Below, in pieces: positions 34,632 to 44,364 of a stretch of 64,000 bases of DNA. Origin of the DNA: Microbacteriaceae bacterium. Its GTDB lineage: Bacteria; Actinomycetota; Actinomycetes; Actinomycetales; Microbacteriaceae. The notes beneath the pieces were generated by a model. That model worked only from the letters and a program-made list of their open reading frames with translations. It was not told the DNA's origin and ran no database searches. Positions within the stretch are counted from its first letter, which is position 1; every line of letters starts with the position of its first letter. The position numbers were made by a program, and so were the translations under genes. The DNA is taken from NCBI GenBank assembly GCA_027491295.1, contig JAIXWK010000002.1:246032-310031 (forward strand), written 5' to 3'.

Positions 34632-36592
34632 CAGATCACAACGCGCTTGGCTGGGTCCAGCCAAAGTGCATCAGACTCGGTGGTCTGGTAGGTCTCGTGG
34701 AAAAGGTCCAGGTTCTTGACCACCTGGTTCACACGGAATTCTGGTGGTGAGTGCGGGTCAGTTGCCAAACGCTGGATCGCGATCTCATCGCGAGCCTTAG
34801 TTCTCCAGCACTGGGACCAAGCCATCAAGAAGCGCTCGGCTGCACTCATGCCATCGATGACCGGTGGCTGGGCGCCATTGAGTGAAATGAGGTAAGCCTT
34901 CCAGCCGATGCTTAGGCCACCGAGGTCTCCAATGTTCTCACCGATAGTGAGCTCACCGTTTACCTTGTAGCTGTCGTCCAACTCAGTTGGGCTCAGCTCG
35001 CTGTACTGGTCGATTAGCGACTTGGTGCGCTCTTCGAATGCCGCACGGTCTGCCTCGGTCCACCAAGAGACAAGCTTTCCGTCTCCGTCATACTTCGAAC
35101 CCTGGTCATCAAAACCGTGTCCGATCTCGTGACCAATAACGCCGCCGATGCCGCCGAAGTTCATCGCATCATCAGCCTCTGGGGAGAAGAACGGTGGCTG
35201 CAAGATTGCTGCCGGGAACACGATTTCGTTTAGGCCCGGGTTGTAGTAGGCGTTTACGGTCTGCGGAGTCATGTGCCACTCATCGCGATCGATTGGTGCA
35301 CCAATCTTGTTGGCGTGGTAGTCAAACTCCCAGCTGGAAACGTTTCTTACGTTGCCCACCAAATCATCGCGAGAGATCTGGATTGCTGAGTAGTCCTTCC
35401 ACTTGTCTGGGTAACCAATCTTTGGAGTGAACTTAGATAGCTTCTCCAAAGCCCTGACCTTGGTCTCTTCGGTCATCCAGTCCAGAGCGGTAATGCTCTG
35501 GCGGTAAGCCTCGGTTAGGTGACCGACCAAAACTTCCATCTTCTGCTTGGACGATGCTGGGAAGTTCTTCTCAACATAGATCTGTCCAACGGCCTCACCT
35601 AGGCTGCCCTCAACCAAGCCAACGGCACGCTTCCAGCGTGGGCGGTTCACTGGCTGGCCGGTTAGCTTGGTGCCGTAGAAAGCAAAACGCTCTTCGACAA
35701 ATCCTGAGCTTAGGTATGGGGCGTAGGAGCGAACTAGAACCCAGCTGAGCCAAAGCTTCCAGGCATCTAGGTGCTCGTCTGCAAGTAGGTCTTCGATGCC
35801 TTCGAAGAAGGATGGCATCATCACTACATTCCAATCGAGTAATGAACTCTTCAGTCCTGCACCCGCGAGGTATTCATCCCAGAGAATCTTTTTGTTTAGA
35901 GCCTTCAGCCCCGCTAGGTCTTTAAGGTTGTAGGTCTTCTCTGCCTCGCGAGATTCAACGCGGCTCCAGTGGTGCTTGGCGATCTTGGCTTCAAGATCGT
36001 AGATGACCTGCGCTGCCTCAATTGCTTCGGTTGCCGACCAACCGGCAAGCATCAGCATGCGGGAAATGTGAGGGACGTACTCAGTGCGAATGTCTTCGTA
36101 CTTTTCGTCGGTGTAGTACTCCTTGTCAGGAAGGCCAATGCCACCCTGATACATATGCACTAGGTAGCGCTCTGGGTTGCCAGCATCGTTGTCCACGTAG
36201 CTACCCCAAATACCAGGTAGCCCCTCGCGCTCAAAAACACCGAGCAGGTTGAACAGGTCCTTACGGTCCGAAATCGCAGAGATGCGGCCCAGACCGTCCT
36301 GCATTGGCTCAGCACCTAGCTTCTCAATTCGGTCCTCATCCAAGAAGGATGCGTAAAGGTCACCGATCTGCTGTGCGACGCCAGGCTTTGGGTTGGCGGC
36401 GGCCTCTTCGAGAACCTTTTTGACAGCCAGCTCGGAATCATCGCGCAGGATCATGAAGCTGCCGTAGACAGCTTGATCTTCTGGGATAGGGGTGTTTTCC
36501 AGCCACTGACCATTGACGTGCCTAAAGAGGTCGTCCTGCGGGCGGATGTTGTGATTTAGTTCGGCTTTATCAAGCCCAGGCTTCATTGACAT
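34628..36592 (-). CDS. M13-family zinc metallopeptidase (PepO/neprilysin type)
   Basis: This 654-residue protein has the M13 zinc site HEIGH (H488, E489, H492) and the third ligand region GENIGDLGG (E552, with D556), and a C-terminal substrate/zinc-domain motif FRVNQVVKNLDLFHETY. No signal peptide or membrane anchor is present, so it should be cytosolic, like other bacterial PepO-type oligopeptidases. TAGACT lies 6 nt before the ATG; a second ATG two codons later is possible. It is the first gene of a unit with the thioesterase. Confidence 0.93.
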   Translation of the reverse strand: MSMKPGLDKAELNHNIRPQDDLFRHVNGQWLENTPIPEDQAVYGSFMILRDDSELAVKKVLEEAAANPKPGVAQQIGDLYASFLDEDRIEKLGAEPMQDGLGRISAISDRKDLFNLLGVFEREGLPGIWGSYVDNDAGNPERYLVHMYQGGIGLPDKEYYTDEKYEDIRTEYVPHISRMLMLAGWSATEAIEAAQVIYDLEAKIAKHHWSRVESREAEKTYNLKDLAGLKALNKKILWDEYLAGAGLKSSLLDWNVVMMPSFFEGIEDLLADEHLDAWKLWLSWVLVRSYAPYLSSGFVEERFAFYGTKLTGQPVNRPRWKRAVGLVEGSLGEAVGQIYVEKNFPASSKQKMEVLVGHLTEAYRQSITALDWMTEETKVRALEKLSKFTPKIGYPDKWKDYSAIQISRDDLVGNVRNVSSWEFDYHANKIGAPIDRDEWHMTPQTVNAYYNPGLNEIVFPAAILQPPFFSPEADDAMNFGGIGGVIGHEIGHGFDDQGSKYDGDGKLVSWWTEADRAAFEERTKSLIDQYSELSPTELDDSYKVNGELTIGENIGDLGGLSIGWKAYLISLNGAQPPVIDGMSAAERFLMAWSQCWRTKARDEIAIQRLATDPHSPPEFRVNQVVKNLDLFHETYQTTESDALWLDPAKRVVIW

Positions 36593-36598
36593 GCACCT

Positions 36599-36604
36599 AG
36601 TCTA
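36599..36604 (-). promoter_or_regulatory. -10 box TAGACT, leaderless layout, M13 peptidase gene
   Basis: TAGACT on the reverse strand lies 6 nt before the ATG at 36592. It stands only 17 bp from the divergent -10 of trhO, so the two promoters must overlap. Confidence 0.55.
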
Positions 36605-36621
36605 TGGCGGTTGCGCGGGGC

Positions 36622-36627
36622 TAAACT
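36622..36627 (+). promoter_or_regulatory. -10 box TAAACT, leaderless layout, trhO
   Basis: TAAACT is followed by 6 nt and then the trhO ATG at 36634. No ribosome site is visible between them. Confidence 0.55.
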
Positions 36628-36633
36628 TTGAAT

Positions 36634-37542
36634 ATGGCTCTCAACAAAATCATTCTTTACTACGGCTTTGCTCCGGTAGCAGACCCCAAGGCGGTAATGC
36701 TTTGGCAGAAGGCGCTTTGCGTATCGCTAAACCTAAAGGGCCGCATTCTGATCTCGGAGCACGGCATCAACGGCACCCTCGGTGGCGAGATGGAAGACCT
36801 AAAGAAATACAGCCGCGCGACCAAGGAATATCCAGGCTTTGGCAAGATCGACTTCAAATGGTCAGAGGGCACTGGAAACGATTTCCCAAGACTTAGCGTC
36901 AAGGCAAGAAAAGAGCTGGTTGCTTTCACCACCCCAGACGAGATTCAGGTTGCCAAATCCGGCGTTGTAAACGGCGGCAAGCACCTAAAGCCACACCAGG
37001 TAAACCAGTTAGTTGAAGAGCGCGGCGATGAGGTTGTGTTCTTCGATGGTCGAAACGCATTCGAAGCGAAAATTGGCAAGTTCAAAAACGCCATCGTTCC
37101 TGATGTTCAGACCACCCACGACTTCATCTCAGAGCTTGAGAGCGGCAAGTATGACCACCTCAAGGACAAGCCAATTGTCACCTACTGCACCGGTGGCATT
37201 CGCTGCGAGATTCTCTCTGCGGTAATGATCAACCGCGGTTTCCAAGAGGTCTACCAAATTGAAGGCGGCATTGTTCGCTATGGCGAGCGCTTCCGCGACA
37301 AGGGTCTTTGGGAAGGTTCGCTGTATGTCTTTGACGGACGCATGAACGTTGACTTCTCAGACGAGGCAAAAACCATTGGTGTCTGCGAGTGCTGCGGCGG
37401 TGGAACCAAGGAATTTAGAAACTGCCAAAACCTAGGCTGCAAGGACCTGGTTCTTTTGTGTGACAGCTGCAACGAAGACCCTGCGAACCTTGTCTGCAAG
37501 CCAACCCACACCAGGGGTAAAAAGCTTCAAGAAGTTGGCTAA
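36634..37542 (+). CDS. trhO: tRNA uridine(34) hydroxylase, rhodanese family
   Basis: This 302-residue protein is of the YceA/TrhO family, which catalyses oxygen-dependent 5-hydroxylation of U34 in tRNA. An N-terminal acylphosphatase-like domain ([16 protein letters not shown]) precedes a rhodanese domain with the active cysteine C185 in [12 protein letters not shown]-terminal Cys-rich region ([23 protein letters not shown]) probably binds zinc. The ATG was chosen over a TTG 6 nt earlier because of the TAAACT spacing. Transcription ends at the strong palindromic terminator downstream. Confidence 0.93.
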   Translation: MALNKIILYYGFAPVADPKAVMLWQKALCVSLNLKGRILISEHGINGTLGGEMEDLKKYSRATKEYPGFGKIDFKWSEGTGNDFPRLSVKARKELVAFTTPDEIQVAKSGVVNGGKHLKPHQVNQLVEERGDEVVFFDGRNAFEAKIGKFKNAIVPDVQTTHDFISELESGKYDHLKDKPIVTYCTGGIRCEILSAVMINRGFQEVYQIEGGIVRYGERFRDKGLWEGSLYVFDGRMNVDFSDEAKTIGVCECCGGGTKEFRNCQNLGCKDLVLLCDSCNEDPANLVCKPTHTRGKKLQEVG

Positions 37543-37553
37543 TAGCCAAAAAG

Positions 37554-37589
37554 AAACCCCGCAGCTACCTAGGTAGCTGCGGGGTTTTT
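37554..37589. terminator. Bidirectional rho-independent terminator
   Basis: A perfectly self-complementary 34-nt stretch (37554-37587) with the GC-rich arm ACCCCGCAGCTACC is flanked by an A-run on the left and T5 on the right. It therefore works on both strands, ending trhO and the convergent exported-protein gene. It is the only strong terminator seen between convergent genes in the window. Confidence 0.92.
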
Positions 37590-37616
37590 CTTAGGAGAAT
37601 TTCGAACAATTAGTTC

Positions 37617-38231
37617 TTAGCGACGCGGTCCGTGACCCTTGCCGCCTTTGCCCTTGTGGCCATCGCGCTTACCGTGACCGGCTTCATCGCGAGGACCGAC
37701 TGGGTGGTCAGCCGCAACAGTCGCACTGTAGGCAACTGTCAACGCTCGTGAAGAGGTGACGGTAGCTACTCCGGCGTCAGAGACATTTACGGTCACCAAG
37801 ATTGCGGCAGTTCCATCAGATGGGTAGAGCGCGTACTTCGAGGTGCCCGCAACATCTGCCGGGAAACCCAAGGTGGCGGTCAGGGTAGTTCCAGAAATTA
37901 CTGGTTCCGCTGCCCCGCGGTCAGGCCTTACCCCAATGCGCTTTCCACCGGTTGATGGCTCAGAAGCTGGAACCGCAGTTGCGCTAGCCGAGAGCTTGTA
38001 GGCCGTGAAGTAAGCCCCGTGGCTTGCCTGGTGAGAAGAAGTGACGGTGGTTGGGATTCCGGTAATGGTGGCACTAACCGTTGCGTGTGCGTGGTCCTGC
38101 TCCAAGTGGCCAACCGATGCAGAGCTGGACGAGCTTGTGCGATCGTGCGCTGCAGCTGGAAGCGATGCAACCGCAACTCCGGCAAGCAAAGTGGCTGCTG
38201 CTGCGATGGCGATTTTTGATTTTGTATTCAT
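37617..38231 (-). CDS. Exported small protein with basic His/Gly/Lys-rich tail, function unknown
   Basis: I do not recognise this 204-residue protein. It has a signal peptide (MNTKSKIAIAAAATLLAGVAVASLPAAAH) with an AAAH-type cleavage site, a Ser-rich stretch, then repetitive Thr/Ala/Val beta-like segments. It ends in a very basic, glycine-, histidine- and lysine-rich tail of about 25 residues. The tail could bind metal, nucleic acid or acidic wall polymers. The ATG has AGGAT close upstream; an in-frame upstream start is unlikely. There are no cysteines or sorting signal. Confidence 0.75.
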   Translation of the reverse strand: MNTKSKIAIAAAATLLAGVAVASLPAAAHDRTSSSSSASVGHLEQDHAHATVSATITGIPTTVTSSHQASHGAYFTAYKLSASATAVPASEPSTGGKRIGVRPDRGAAEPVISGTTLTATLGFPADVAGTSKYALYPSDGTAAILVTVNVSDAGVATVTSSRALTVAYSATVAADHPVGPRDEAGHGKRDGHKGKGGKGHGPRR

Positions 38232-38359
38232 TTCGATCCTGTCTGTTAGGGACAATTCCGAAGATATTCACATTTTGAAAACGAAGTTGGAAAAGCCAGT
38301 ATCCCTGCACCAAACTGCCAGCTGGTTCTCAGAGATGAGAGTTGTCTGGGAGTTACCTG

Positions 38360-38986
38360 TTAGAGAAAGCGCCAGCGCTTGAGTTCCCAACCAAATTTGA
38401 TTGAAAGCAAGCGAACCAAAATAATCAATCCGCTACCAGCCAAAAGCGTGATGGTGGTTGGAACCGACAGCGCATCCAGGAGCACAACAACCCAGCCACC
38501 GGCAAAGGCGATTACGGCATATGGCTGGTGATCGTGGAAGGCTCTTGGCACTTCGTTCACGAGCACATCTCTAAAGACACCACCGACCACGGCGGTGATG
38601 ACACCCATGAGGACTGAAACCAAGGGGCTGCTGCCTAATTCAAGGGCGATGTGGGTTCCACCGGCGGTAAAGATTCCAAGTCCAATTGCGTCTGGAACCA
38701 GGATTGCTCGCTCGGTGAGCTCCATGTGGCGAGAGCGGAAGAAGAATGGCATGGCGATTGAGATGCCAATAAGAGCCCAAACCCAAAACTCTTGCTCGAC
38801 CCAGAAAAATGGCTTGCGCTCTAAAAGCACATCTCTGAGGGTTCCGCCACCGAAGGCGGTCACAAAGGAAACCATCACAACACCAACCAGATCAAAGTGC
38901 TTTCTGGCAGCTTCAATCACACCGGAGAGTGCGAATGCGATAACGCCGAGCACCTCTAGGGCAATCACGAATGAGTTGAGGGTCAA
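38360..38986 (-). CDS. UPF0126/TRIC-like membrane protein (YicG family)
   Basis: This 208-residue protein has about seven transmembrane helices in two repeats, each holding a glycine-rich motif next to an Arg-Asp pair (FGGGTLRDVLL and VGGVFRDVL). This is the family signature of prokaryotic TRIC-type cation channels and their YicG relatives. The TTG at 38986 was chosen because AGGAGA sits at good spacing; the longer in-frame start at 39106 adds a non-membrane, low-quality leader. It lies divergently next to the FHA/kinase cluster. Ion specificity is unknown. Confidence 0.88.
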   Translation of the reverse strand: MTLNSFVIALEVLGVIAFALSGVIEAARKHFDLVGVVMVSFVTAFGGGTLRDVLLERKPFFWVEQEFWVWALIGISIAMPFFFRSRHMELTERAILVPDAIGLGIFTAGGTHIALELGSSPLVSVLMGVITAVVGGVFRDVLVNEVPRAFHDHQPYAVIAFAGGWVVVLLDALSVPTTITLLAGSGLIILVRLLSIKFGWELKRWRFL

Positions 38987-39132
38987 GGTATCTCCTGTTG
39001 GTGCCGAAGGCTGGAGAAACCAAAAGCCTCGGGGCTTGTAACGAGTTGAGAGATTAGCAGAGAAATAAGCCCGCGGTAAGGGGTGGGTCGGTAGACTTAC
39101 CCCCACTGCTAAAGATGGTGAGAGCGGGCTAA

Positions 39133-39801
39133 TTGAGCTTTCTAGACAAGGTTGAAAAGCGCATTGAGACGGGCATTGGCTCTGTCTTTGCGCGTCTGAG
39201 CAAAGCCGAATTGCAGCCTGTTGAACTCACCCAGGCAATTCGCTCAACCATGGATCAGGCTGCCGCTGCGGTGGCTCAAGACCGAGTGCTAGTACCCCAC
39301 ATTTATAAGATTTTGATTTCGCCAATCGACCTCCCAAGAATTACCTCTGGGATTCTCAGTGCTGTGCAGCTAGAGGTAGCGAAATACGCCGCCAAGCAGG
39401 GCTACCGACTAGCCAGCAATCTGGAACTGCAGCTTGCCCCTGACCACCACGTGCCACGCGGTCAGGTCAAGGTTGGTTATGCGTTGCTCAACAAATCCGT
39501 CAGCTGGATGCCTGCGCTGATTGTTGATGGCAAGCGAATCTCGCTGAAAACCGGTGTGACAACCGTGGGCCGCGAAGATGTGGCAGATATTGCTATTGAT
39601 GACCGTGGTCTGAGCCGTATTCACTTTGAAATTGCTTGGAACGGCGAGGTCGCTGCAATCAGAGACCGCCAGTCCACCAACGGAACCTTTGTTGATGACG
39701 CCCGAATCTCGGAGGTAGTGCTTCGATCCGGCAATGTGATCAAGGCTGGCCGAAGTGAATTTGAATTCGAACTCAGTGCGAATGCGCAGGTGGATGGATG
39801 A
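39133..39801 (+). CDS. fhaA: FhaA-like protein: DUF3662 plus FHA domain
   Basis: This 222-residue protein has an N-terminal DUF3662 domain (LDKVEKRIETGIGSVFARL) and a C-terminal FHA phosphothreonine-binding domain with GREDVADIAI, LSRIHFEI and STNGTFVD. Mycobacterial FhaA is over 500 residues because of a long disordered linker; here the linker is nearly absent. It binds phosphorylated partners of the PknA/B kinases, including MviN-type flippases, in cell-wall control. The TTG start has GAGAGCGGG upstream and TAGACT earlier as a possible -10. It is the first gene of the seven-gene envelope cluster. Confidence 0.9.
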   Translation: MSFLDKVEKRIETGIGSVFARLSKAELQPVELTQAIRSTMDQAAAAVAQDRVLVPHIYKILISPIDLPRITSGILSAVQLEVAKYAAKQGYRLASNLELQLAPDHHVPRGQVKVGYALLNKSVSWMPALIVDGKRISLKTGVTTVGREDVADIAIDDRGLSRIHFEIAWNGEVAAIRDRQSTNGTFVDDARISEVVLRSGNVIKAGRSEFEFELSANAQVDG

Positions 39802-40298
39802 GTGAACTAGCACTTTTTTTGGTCCGAATCGGCTTTGTTGCAGTGCTTTGGATCTTTATCCTCAGCCTGCTCTCGGTTATTCGTGCTGACCTTTACGGTC
39901 GCCGCGTAATAAGCAAGATTGCCAGGCAGAATGCCCCAGCTCTCGCCGGAGGCGGTTCGGTTGCCGGATCGGTTGCGAGCCTTGGCCTCGAAGATGGTGA
40001 GGTCTTTGACCCTTCCCAGATTGCAATGCTCACCGGCAGGACAGCTGGCACCTCAATCGACATCGCGGGTAAGCGGGAACTTCTAATCGGTAGAGGTGCA
40101 ACCTGTGATGTTGTGATCTCGGATGAGTTCGCTTCGAACATGCACTCCAAGTTGGTTTTGGTTGGTGAAGACTGGGTGCTGCAGGATCTGAATTCAACCA
40201 ACGGCACCTACCTAGACGGCAGAAAAGTAACCACCCCGGCAACCATTGGCCAGGGTGCAACCATTCGAATTGGCACCACTACCTTCGAGTTGAGGTAA
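39798..40298 (+). CDS. fhaB: FhaB-like membrane FHA-domain protein
   Basis: This 166-residue protein has an N-terminal transmembrane helix (LALFLVRIGFVAVLWIFILSLLSVI) and a C-terminal FHA domain with GRGATCDVVI, FASNMHSKLVL and STNGTYLDG. In actinobacteria FhaB (FipA) links Ser/Thr-kinase signalling to septum formation. ATGA overlap with fhaA indicates coupled translation; pstP follows 6 nt later. Confidence 0.92.
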   Translation: MSELALFLVRIGFVAVLWIFILSLLSVIRADLYGRRVISKIARQNAPALAGGGSVAGSVASLGLEDGEVFDPSQIAMLTGRTAGTSIDIAGKRELLIGRGATCDVVISDEFASNMHSKLVLVGEDWVLQDLNSTNGTYLDGRKVTTPATIGQGATIRIGTTTFELR

Positions 40299-40304
40299 CT
40301 AGCG

Positions 40305-41555
40305 GTGGCGGTTAAATCCATCTCCTATGCGGCTAGCGATATTGGCAAGCACCGCAGTTCAAATCAGGACTCTGGTTATGCCGGTTACCAACTGTTCTTC
40401 GTGGCCGATGGCATGGGTGGCCATGCCGGAGGAGACATAGCTTCCGCTATTTCCTCACAGCGCATTGCGCTGACCGATGCTCGCTACGAGAGTGCCGAGG
40501 AAGCAATTGAATCGATTCGCACCGGAATCCTAGAAGCCAACGGCATGCTGGCTGCGACCGTGTCAGAACACCCAGAGCTTGAAGGCATGGGAACCACATT
40601 CTCTGGAATGCTGCTGCACGGCTCTCAAATCATTACCGCCCACATTGGTGACTCGAGAATCTACCGAGCTCGAGATGGCGAAGTCACTCAAATCACCGCA
40701 GATCACACCTTCGTTCAAAAGCTTGTTGACCTTGGTCGAATCACCCCTGAGGAAGCCCTGGTTCACCCACGTCGTAGCGTTTTGATGCGCGTTTTGGGAG
40801 ATGTCTCCGGAGAGCCAGAGATCGACATTGCCCTGCACGATGCACTGCCTGGTGATCGCTGGTTGATCTGCAGTGATGGGCTATGCGGTGTGGTGCCAGA
40901 CAGCGTGATGAATCGCATTCTCACCTCAAGAATTCCAACCGAAGAGGTAGCTGAGCTTTTGGTTGGCGAGGCACTGGAGTTTGGTGCTCCGGACAACGTC
41001 ACAGTCGTGATTGTTGACCTGGTGCGTCCTGCCACCAATTTGGAATTTGAACCCGGTGCTCACTTTGTGGGTTCTGCAGCCAAAGAGGTAATAATCGAAG
41101 AGCGCAAGGGTGGCAAGATCCTGCGACTGTTCTCGCCTCGCAGCTTGCTCGACCTACTCCAAGCCCCAGAAGATCCAACTCAGTACGCACCTGAGTCTGA
41201 GGAGCTTTTGAACAAGATCCTCTCGGAGACCAGGCGCAAGATCCGTTGGCGCTCTTTCCGCATTGTTGCCAGCTGGTTCTTGGTGGCTGGCTTGCTTGCC
41301 GGCATGGGTGCAGTTGCCTACCAGTACACCCAGACTCGCTACTACGTCGATGTTTACCAGGGACAGGTCACTATCTTCCAGGGCATCCGCGAGTCCCTAG
41401 GTCCATGGAAATTCTCCAAGCCATACCTGGTGAGCGAGATTCAATTGGATGAGCTTGCCCCTTTCCAGCAAACCCTGATCGAACGCTCCATTTCTGCCGA
41501 GTCCCTTGAGGATGCCGAGCGCATCATCTCGCAGCTGCGGGAGATTAATCGATGA
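40305..41555 (+). CDS. pstP: PP2C-type serine/threonine phosphatase
   Basis: This 416-residue membrane phosphatase is the antagonist of PknA/PknB. The PPM catalytic domain has SNQDSGYAG, ADGMGGHAGGD, HIGDSRIYR, ICSDGL and PDNVTVVIVDL, the Mn/Mg-binding motifs in order. A transmembrane helix near residue 315-337 is followed by a short extracytoplasmic tail. The GTG start follows fhaB closely, and ATGA overlap couples it to rodA. Confidence 0.95.
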   Translation: MAVKSISYAASDIGKHRSSNQDSGYAGYQLFFVADGMGGHAGGDIASAISSQRIALTDARYESAEEAIESIRTGILEANGMLAATVSEHPELEGMGTTFSGMLLHGSQIITAHIGDSRIYRARDGEVTQITADHTFVQKLVDLGRITPEEALVHPRRSVLMRVLGDVSGEPEIDIALHDALPGDRWLICSDGLCGVVPDSVMNRILTSRIPTEEVAELLVGEALEFGAPDNVTVVIVDLVRPATNLEFEPGAHFVGSAAKEVIIEERKGGKILRLFSPRSLLDLLQAPEDPTQYAPESEELLNKILSETRRKIRWRSFRIVASWFLVAGLLAGMGAVAYQYTQTRYYVDVYQGQVTIFQGIRESLGPWKFSKPYLVSEIQLDELAPFQQTLIERSISAESLEDAERIISQLREINR

Positions 41556-42916
41556 GTAACGTCTCCCTAACCACGGCGATTCCGATGCTGCTTAAGGCAG
41601 TGCCAAGGTCAAGAAACTTTGAGGCGGTTTTGCTGTTCTGGGTGGCGGGCATTAATGCCTTCGCACTGGCTCAGGTGCAGCTAGCGGTTTTGCAAAAGAT
41701 GAGCTGGGACATGCTTTTCTACTGGGCCCCGCCTGCGATCGCAGCCGGCATTGTGCACTACATCCTTCGTAAGCACGCGGTTGGTGCAGATGGTTTGATG
41801 CTGCCACTGGCATACCTGCTAAATGGTTTGGGCATCGCCATGATTTACCGGCTGGACCTTGCCGAGATAAGCAGGGGCGGCATTGAGATCTATGCCGATC
41901 GCCAGGTTTGGCTGACCTGCTTTGCGATGATCGTGGCTGCCGTTGTGGTGCGACTGGTTCCAAACCACCTGGTGCTCAGGCGTTATCCATACCTCGCCGG
42001 AGCAATGGCGGTGTTTCTACTGATGCTGCCTGCAGCACCGGTGATTGGCAAGACCATAAATGGTGCAACGCTCTGGGTTGGAGTTGGAGAGCTCTCATTC
42101 CAGCCCGGTGAGGTTGCAAAGATTTTGCTGGCAATCTTCTTTGCCGGTTACCTGGTTTCCAAAAAAGACACCCTGAGTGAAATTGGTTCGCGCCTTCTGT
42201 TTATGAAGGTCCCTAGGGCTAAAGACCTCGGTCCAATCCTGTTGTTCTGGGCTGCATCACTTGGCGTGCTGGTTTTGCAGCGCGATCTTGGAACCTCAAT
42301 TTTGTACTTCGGTTTGTTCCTGGTGATGATCTACACCGCAACCGGCAGAGCGTTCTACGTTGGTGCGGGATTGACCATGATGGTTACCGGTGCCCTGGTT
42401 GCATCGAGAGTTTTTGACTATGTCGGCAGAAGGTTTGACGCCTGGCTAGATCCATTTGCGGCAGAGAACTACAACGCGGCCGGCGGCAGCTACCAGCTGG
42501 TGCAGGCACTTTTTGGCATGGCGAATGGCGATGTGATTGGAACTGGTTTGGGTGGCGGTTTCCCGCAGCTAATCCCGCTGGCGGAATCTGACTTCATCTT
42601 GGCCGCAATGGGAGAAGAGCTCGGACTTGCAGGGTTATTTGCGATCCTCGCGGTTTACCTGCTCTTGGTTTACCGAGGCTTGCGCATTTCCAATAGCCAC
42701 CCGGATGACTTCTCGAGACTGTTGGCAATTGGCCTCAGCTTTGTGATTGGCCTACAGCTTTTCGTGGTGGCATCCGGTGTGATGGGCCTATTGCCAATGA
42801 CCGGTCTCACCACTCCATTTATGGCCGCCGGTGGCTCATCACTGGTTGCGAACTGGGTAATCATCGCGCTGCTACTTAGAATCTCCGACTCGTCATTGAA
42901 GCGAGTGGGTGCATGA
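41552..42916 (+). CDS. rodA: FtsW/RodA/SpoVE-family peptidoglycan glycosyltransferase
   Basis: This 454-residue SEDS protein has 10-12 membrane helices. Conserved parts are FQPGEVAKILLAIFFAGYL, the catalytic-Asp region around QRDLGTSILYFGLF, YQLVQALFGMANGDVIGTGLGGG, and TGLTTPFMAAGGSS. It polymerises lipid II together with the class B PBP encoded next. The gene order (pstP-rodA-pbpA-pknA-pknB) identifies it as the actinobacterial RodA of this cluster. ATGA overlaps link it to both neighbours. Confidence 0.95.
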   Translation: MSNVSLTTAIPMLLKAVPRSRNFEAVLLFWVAGINAFALAQVQLAVLQKMSWDMLFYWAPPAIAAGIVHYILRKHAVGADGLMLPLAYLLNGLGIAMIYRLDLAEISRGGIEIYADRQVWLTCFAMIVAAVVVRLVPNHLVLRRYPYLAGAMAVFLLMLPAAPVIGKTINGATLWVGVGELSFQPGEVAKILLAIFFAGYLVSKKDTLSEIGSRLLFMKVPRAKDLGPILLFWAASLGVLVLQRDLGTSILYFGLFLVMIYTATGRAFYVGAGLTMMVTGALVASRVFDYVGRRFDAWLDPFAAENYNAAGGSYQLVQALFGMANGDVIGTGLGGGFPQLIPLAESDFILAAMGEELGLAGLFAILAVYLLLVYRGLRISNSHPDDFSRLLAIGLSFVIGLQLFVVASGVMGLLPMTGLTTPFMAAGGSSLVANWVIIALLLRISDSSLKRVGA

Positions 42917-44364
42917 ACAAACAGATCAGAAGGGTGGGGCTAGCGCTAACCGCGATGTTCCTTGCGCTTTTTGCGATGGCAAGTTCGATCCAGGTGCTCA
43001 GAAGCGCTGACCTCTATAAGGACAGCCGCAACGTTCGTGCTTCCTATGAAACCTATAAGACTCAGCGCGGAGACATTTTGGTTGACGGGGTGCCGGTAGT
43101 TGAAAGCATTCCGGTCAACGATGCCTATCGCTTCAACCGTGAATATGCCTCCGTGCTCTACAGCCCGGTGATTGGTTACTTCTCACTTTTCTCCGGTGCC
43201 GATGGCATCGAACGATCAATGAATAGCTATCTCTCTGGGCAGTCTTCAGCACAGTTTTTTGAGCAGATCAACGCGCTACTGGATGGCAAGCCAGTAACCG
43301 GAGCCGCCGTTGAGCTAACCATTGACGCAGACGTTCAGCGTGCTGCCTGGGATGCGCTTGGAAACCGTAAGGGTGCCGTGGTTGCCATAGAGCCTGCCAC
43401 CGGTCGCATTTTGGCCATGGTCTCAAAGCCCACCTTCGATGCCAACATGCTGGCCGCCCACCTATATGGTCCGGTGACCGATGCCTACACGACCTACAGC
43501 GAAGACGAAGATAAGCCGCTTATCAACCGCGCTATCGCCGGCGATCTCTACCACCCCGGCTCGACCTTTAAGTTGGTAGTCGCAGCCGCAGCTTTGGAAT
43601 CTGGCCAGTACACCGTAACCAGTGAGTTTGAAAATCTGCAGCGCTATCGACTGCCAAGAACCTTCAGCTTTGTTGAGAATAGCTCCGGCTCCACCTGTGG
43701 CAAGGGTGAGACCGTCACCTTGGAAACCGCACTCATCAAATCCTGCAACGTGCCATTCGCGATGTTGGCTGTAGCGCTTGGTGAGCAGCGCATTCGCGCT
43801 CAGGCCGAACTTATGGGCTTTGGCAGCGCGCTGGATATCCCACTCTCGGTCACCCCGAGCATCTACCCGGAGAACCTTGAAGACTCCCAGGTTGCACTCA
43901 CCGGGTTTGGACAGTTCGATGTTCGAGTCACCCCCTTGCAGATGGCGATGGTCTCCGCATCCATTGCCAATCAGGGTGTGCTGATGAGACCGCAGCTCAT
44001 TGATTTGGTGGTTGCCTCAAACCTAAACGTGCTTAGCCAGCCGGAGCCGGTGGTGCTCTCCTCGCCGATGTCGAAGCTAACCGCCGGGTTCCTTACCCGC
44101 ATGATGGTTGACTCGGTGAACTCTGGTGCCGCTACCCGCGCCCAGATCGAAGGTGTTGCGGTAGCCGGTAAGACCGGAACCGCAGAGAACGGCATCAACG
44201 ACCCTTACACGCTGTGGTTCACCGGCTTTGCCCCTGCTGAAGCCCCAAGAGTTGCGGTTGCAGTAGTCATTGAAGACGGCGGCGGTGCAGGGCAAAGCGG
44301 CACCGGAAACCAACTTGCTGCTCCGATTGCACGCCTGGTAATTGAGGCGGTGCTGAAGAAATGA
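42913..44364 (+). CDS. pbpA: Class B penicillin-binding protein (transpeptidase)
   Basis: This 483-residue protein has an N-terminal signal anchor ([22 protein letters not shown]), a dimerisation region, and a transpeptidase domain. The catalytic motifs are S217-TFK, S277-C-N and K420-T-G. It cross-links peptidoglycan beside RodA. Overlaps of ATGA on both sides show tight operon packing. Length is typical for the PbpA family. Confidence 0.95.
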   Translation: MNKQIRRVGLALTAMFLALFAMASSIQVLRSADLYKDSRNVRASYETYKTQRGDILVDGVPVVESIPVNDAYRFNREYASVLYSPVIGYFSLFSGADGIERSMNSYLSGQSSAQFFEQINALLDGKPVTGAAVELTIDADVQRAAWDALGNRKGAVVAIEPATGRILAMVSKPTFDANMLAAHLYGPVTDAYTTYSEDEDKPLINRAIAGDLYHPGSTFKLVVAAAALESGQYTVTSEFENLQRYRLPRTFSFVENSSGSTCGKGETVTLETALIKSCNVPFAMLAVALGEQRIRAQAELMGFGSALDIPLSVTPSIYPENLEDSQVALTGFGQFDVRVTPLQMAMVSASIANQGVLMRPQLIDLVVASNLNVLSQPEPVVLSSPMSKLTAGFLTRMMVDSVNSGAATRAQIEGVAVAGKTGTAENGINDPYTLWFTGFAPAEAPRVAVAVVIEDGGGAGQSGTGNQLAAPIARLVIEAVLKK

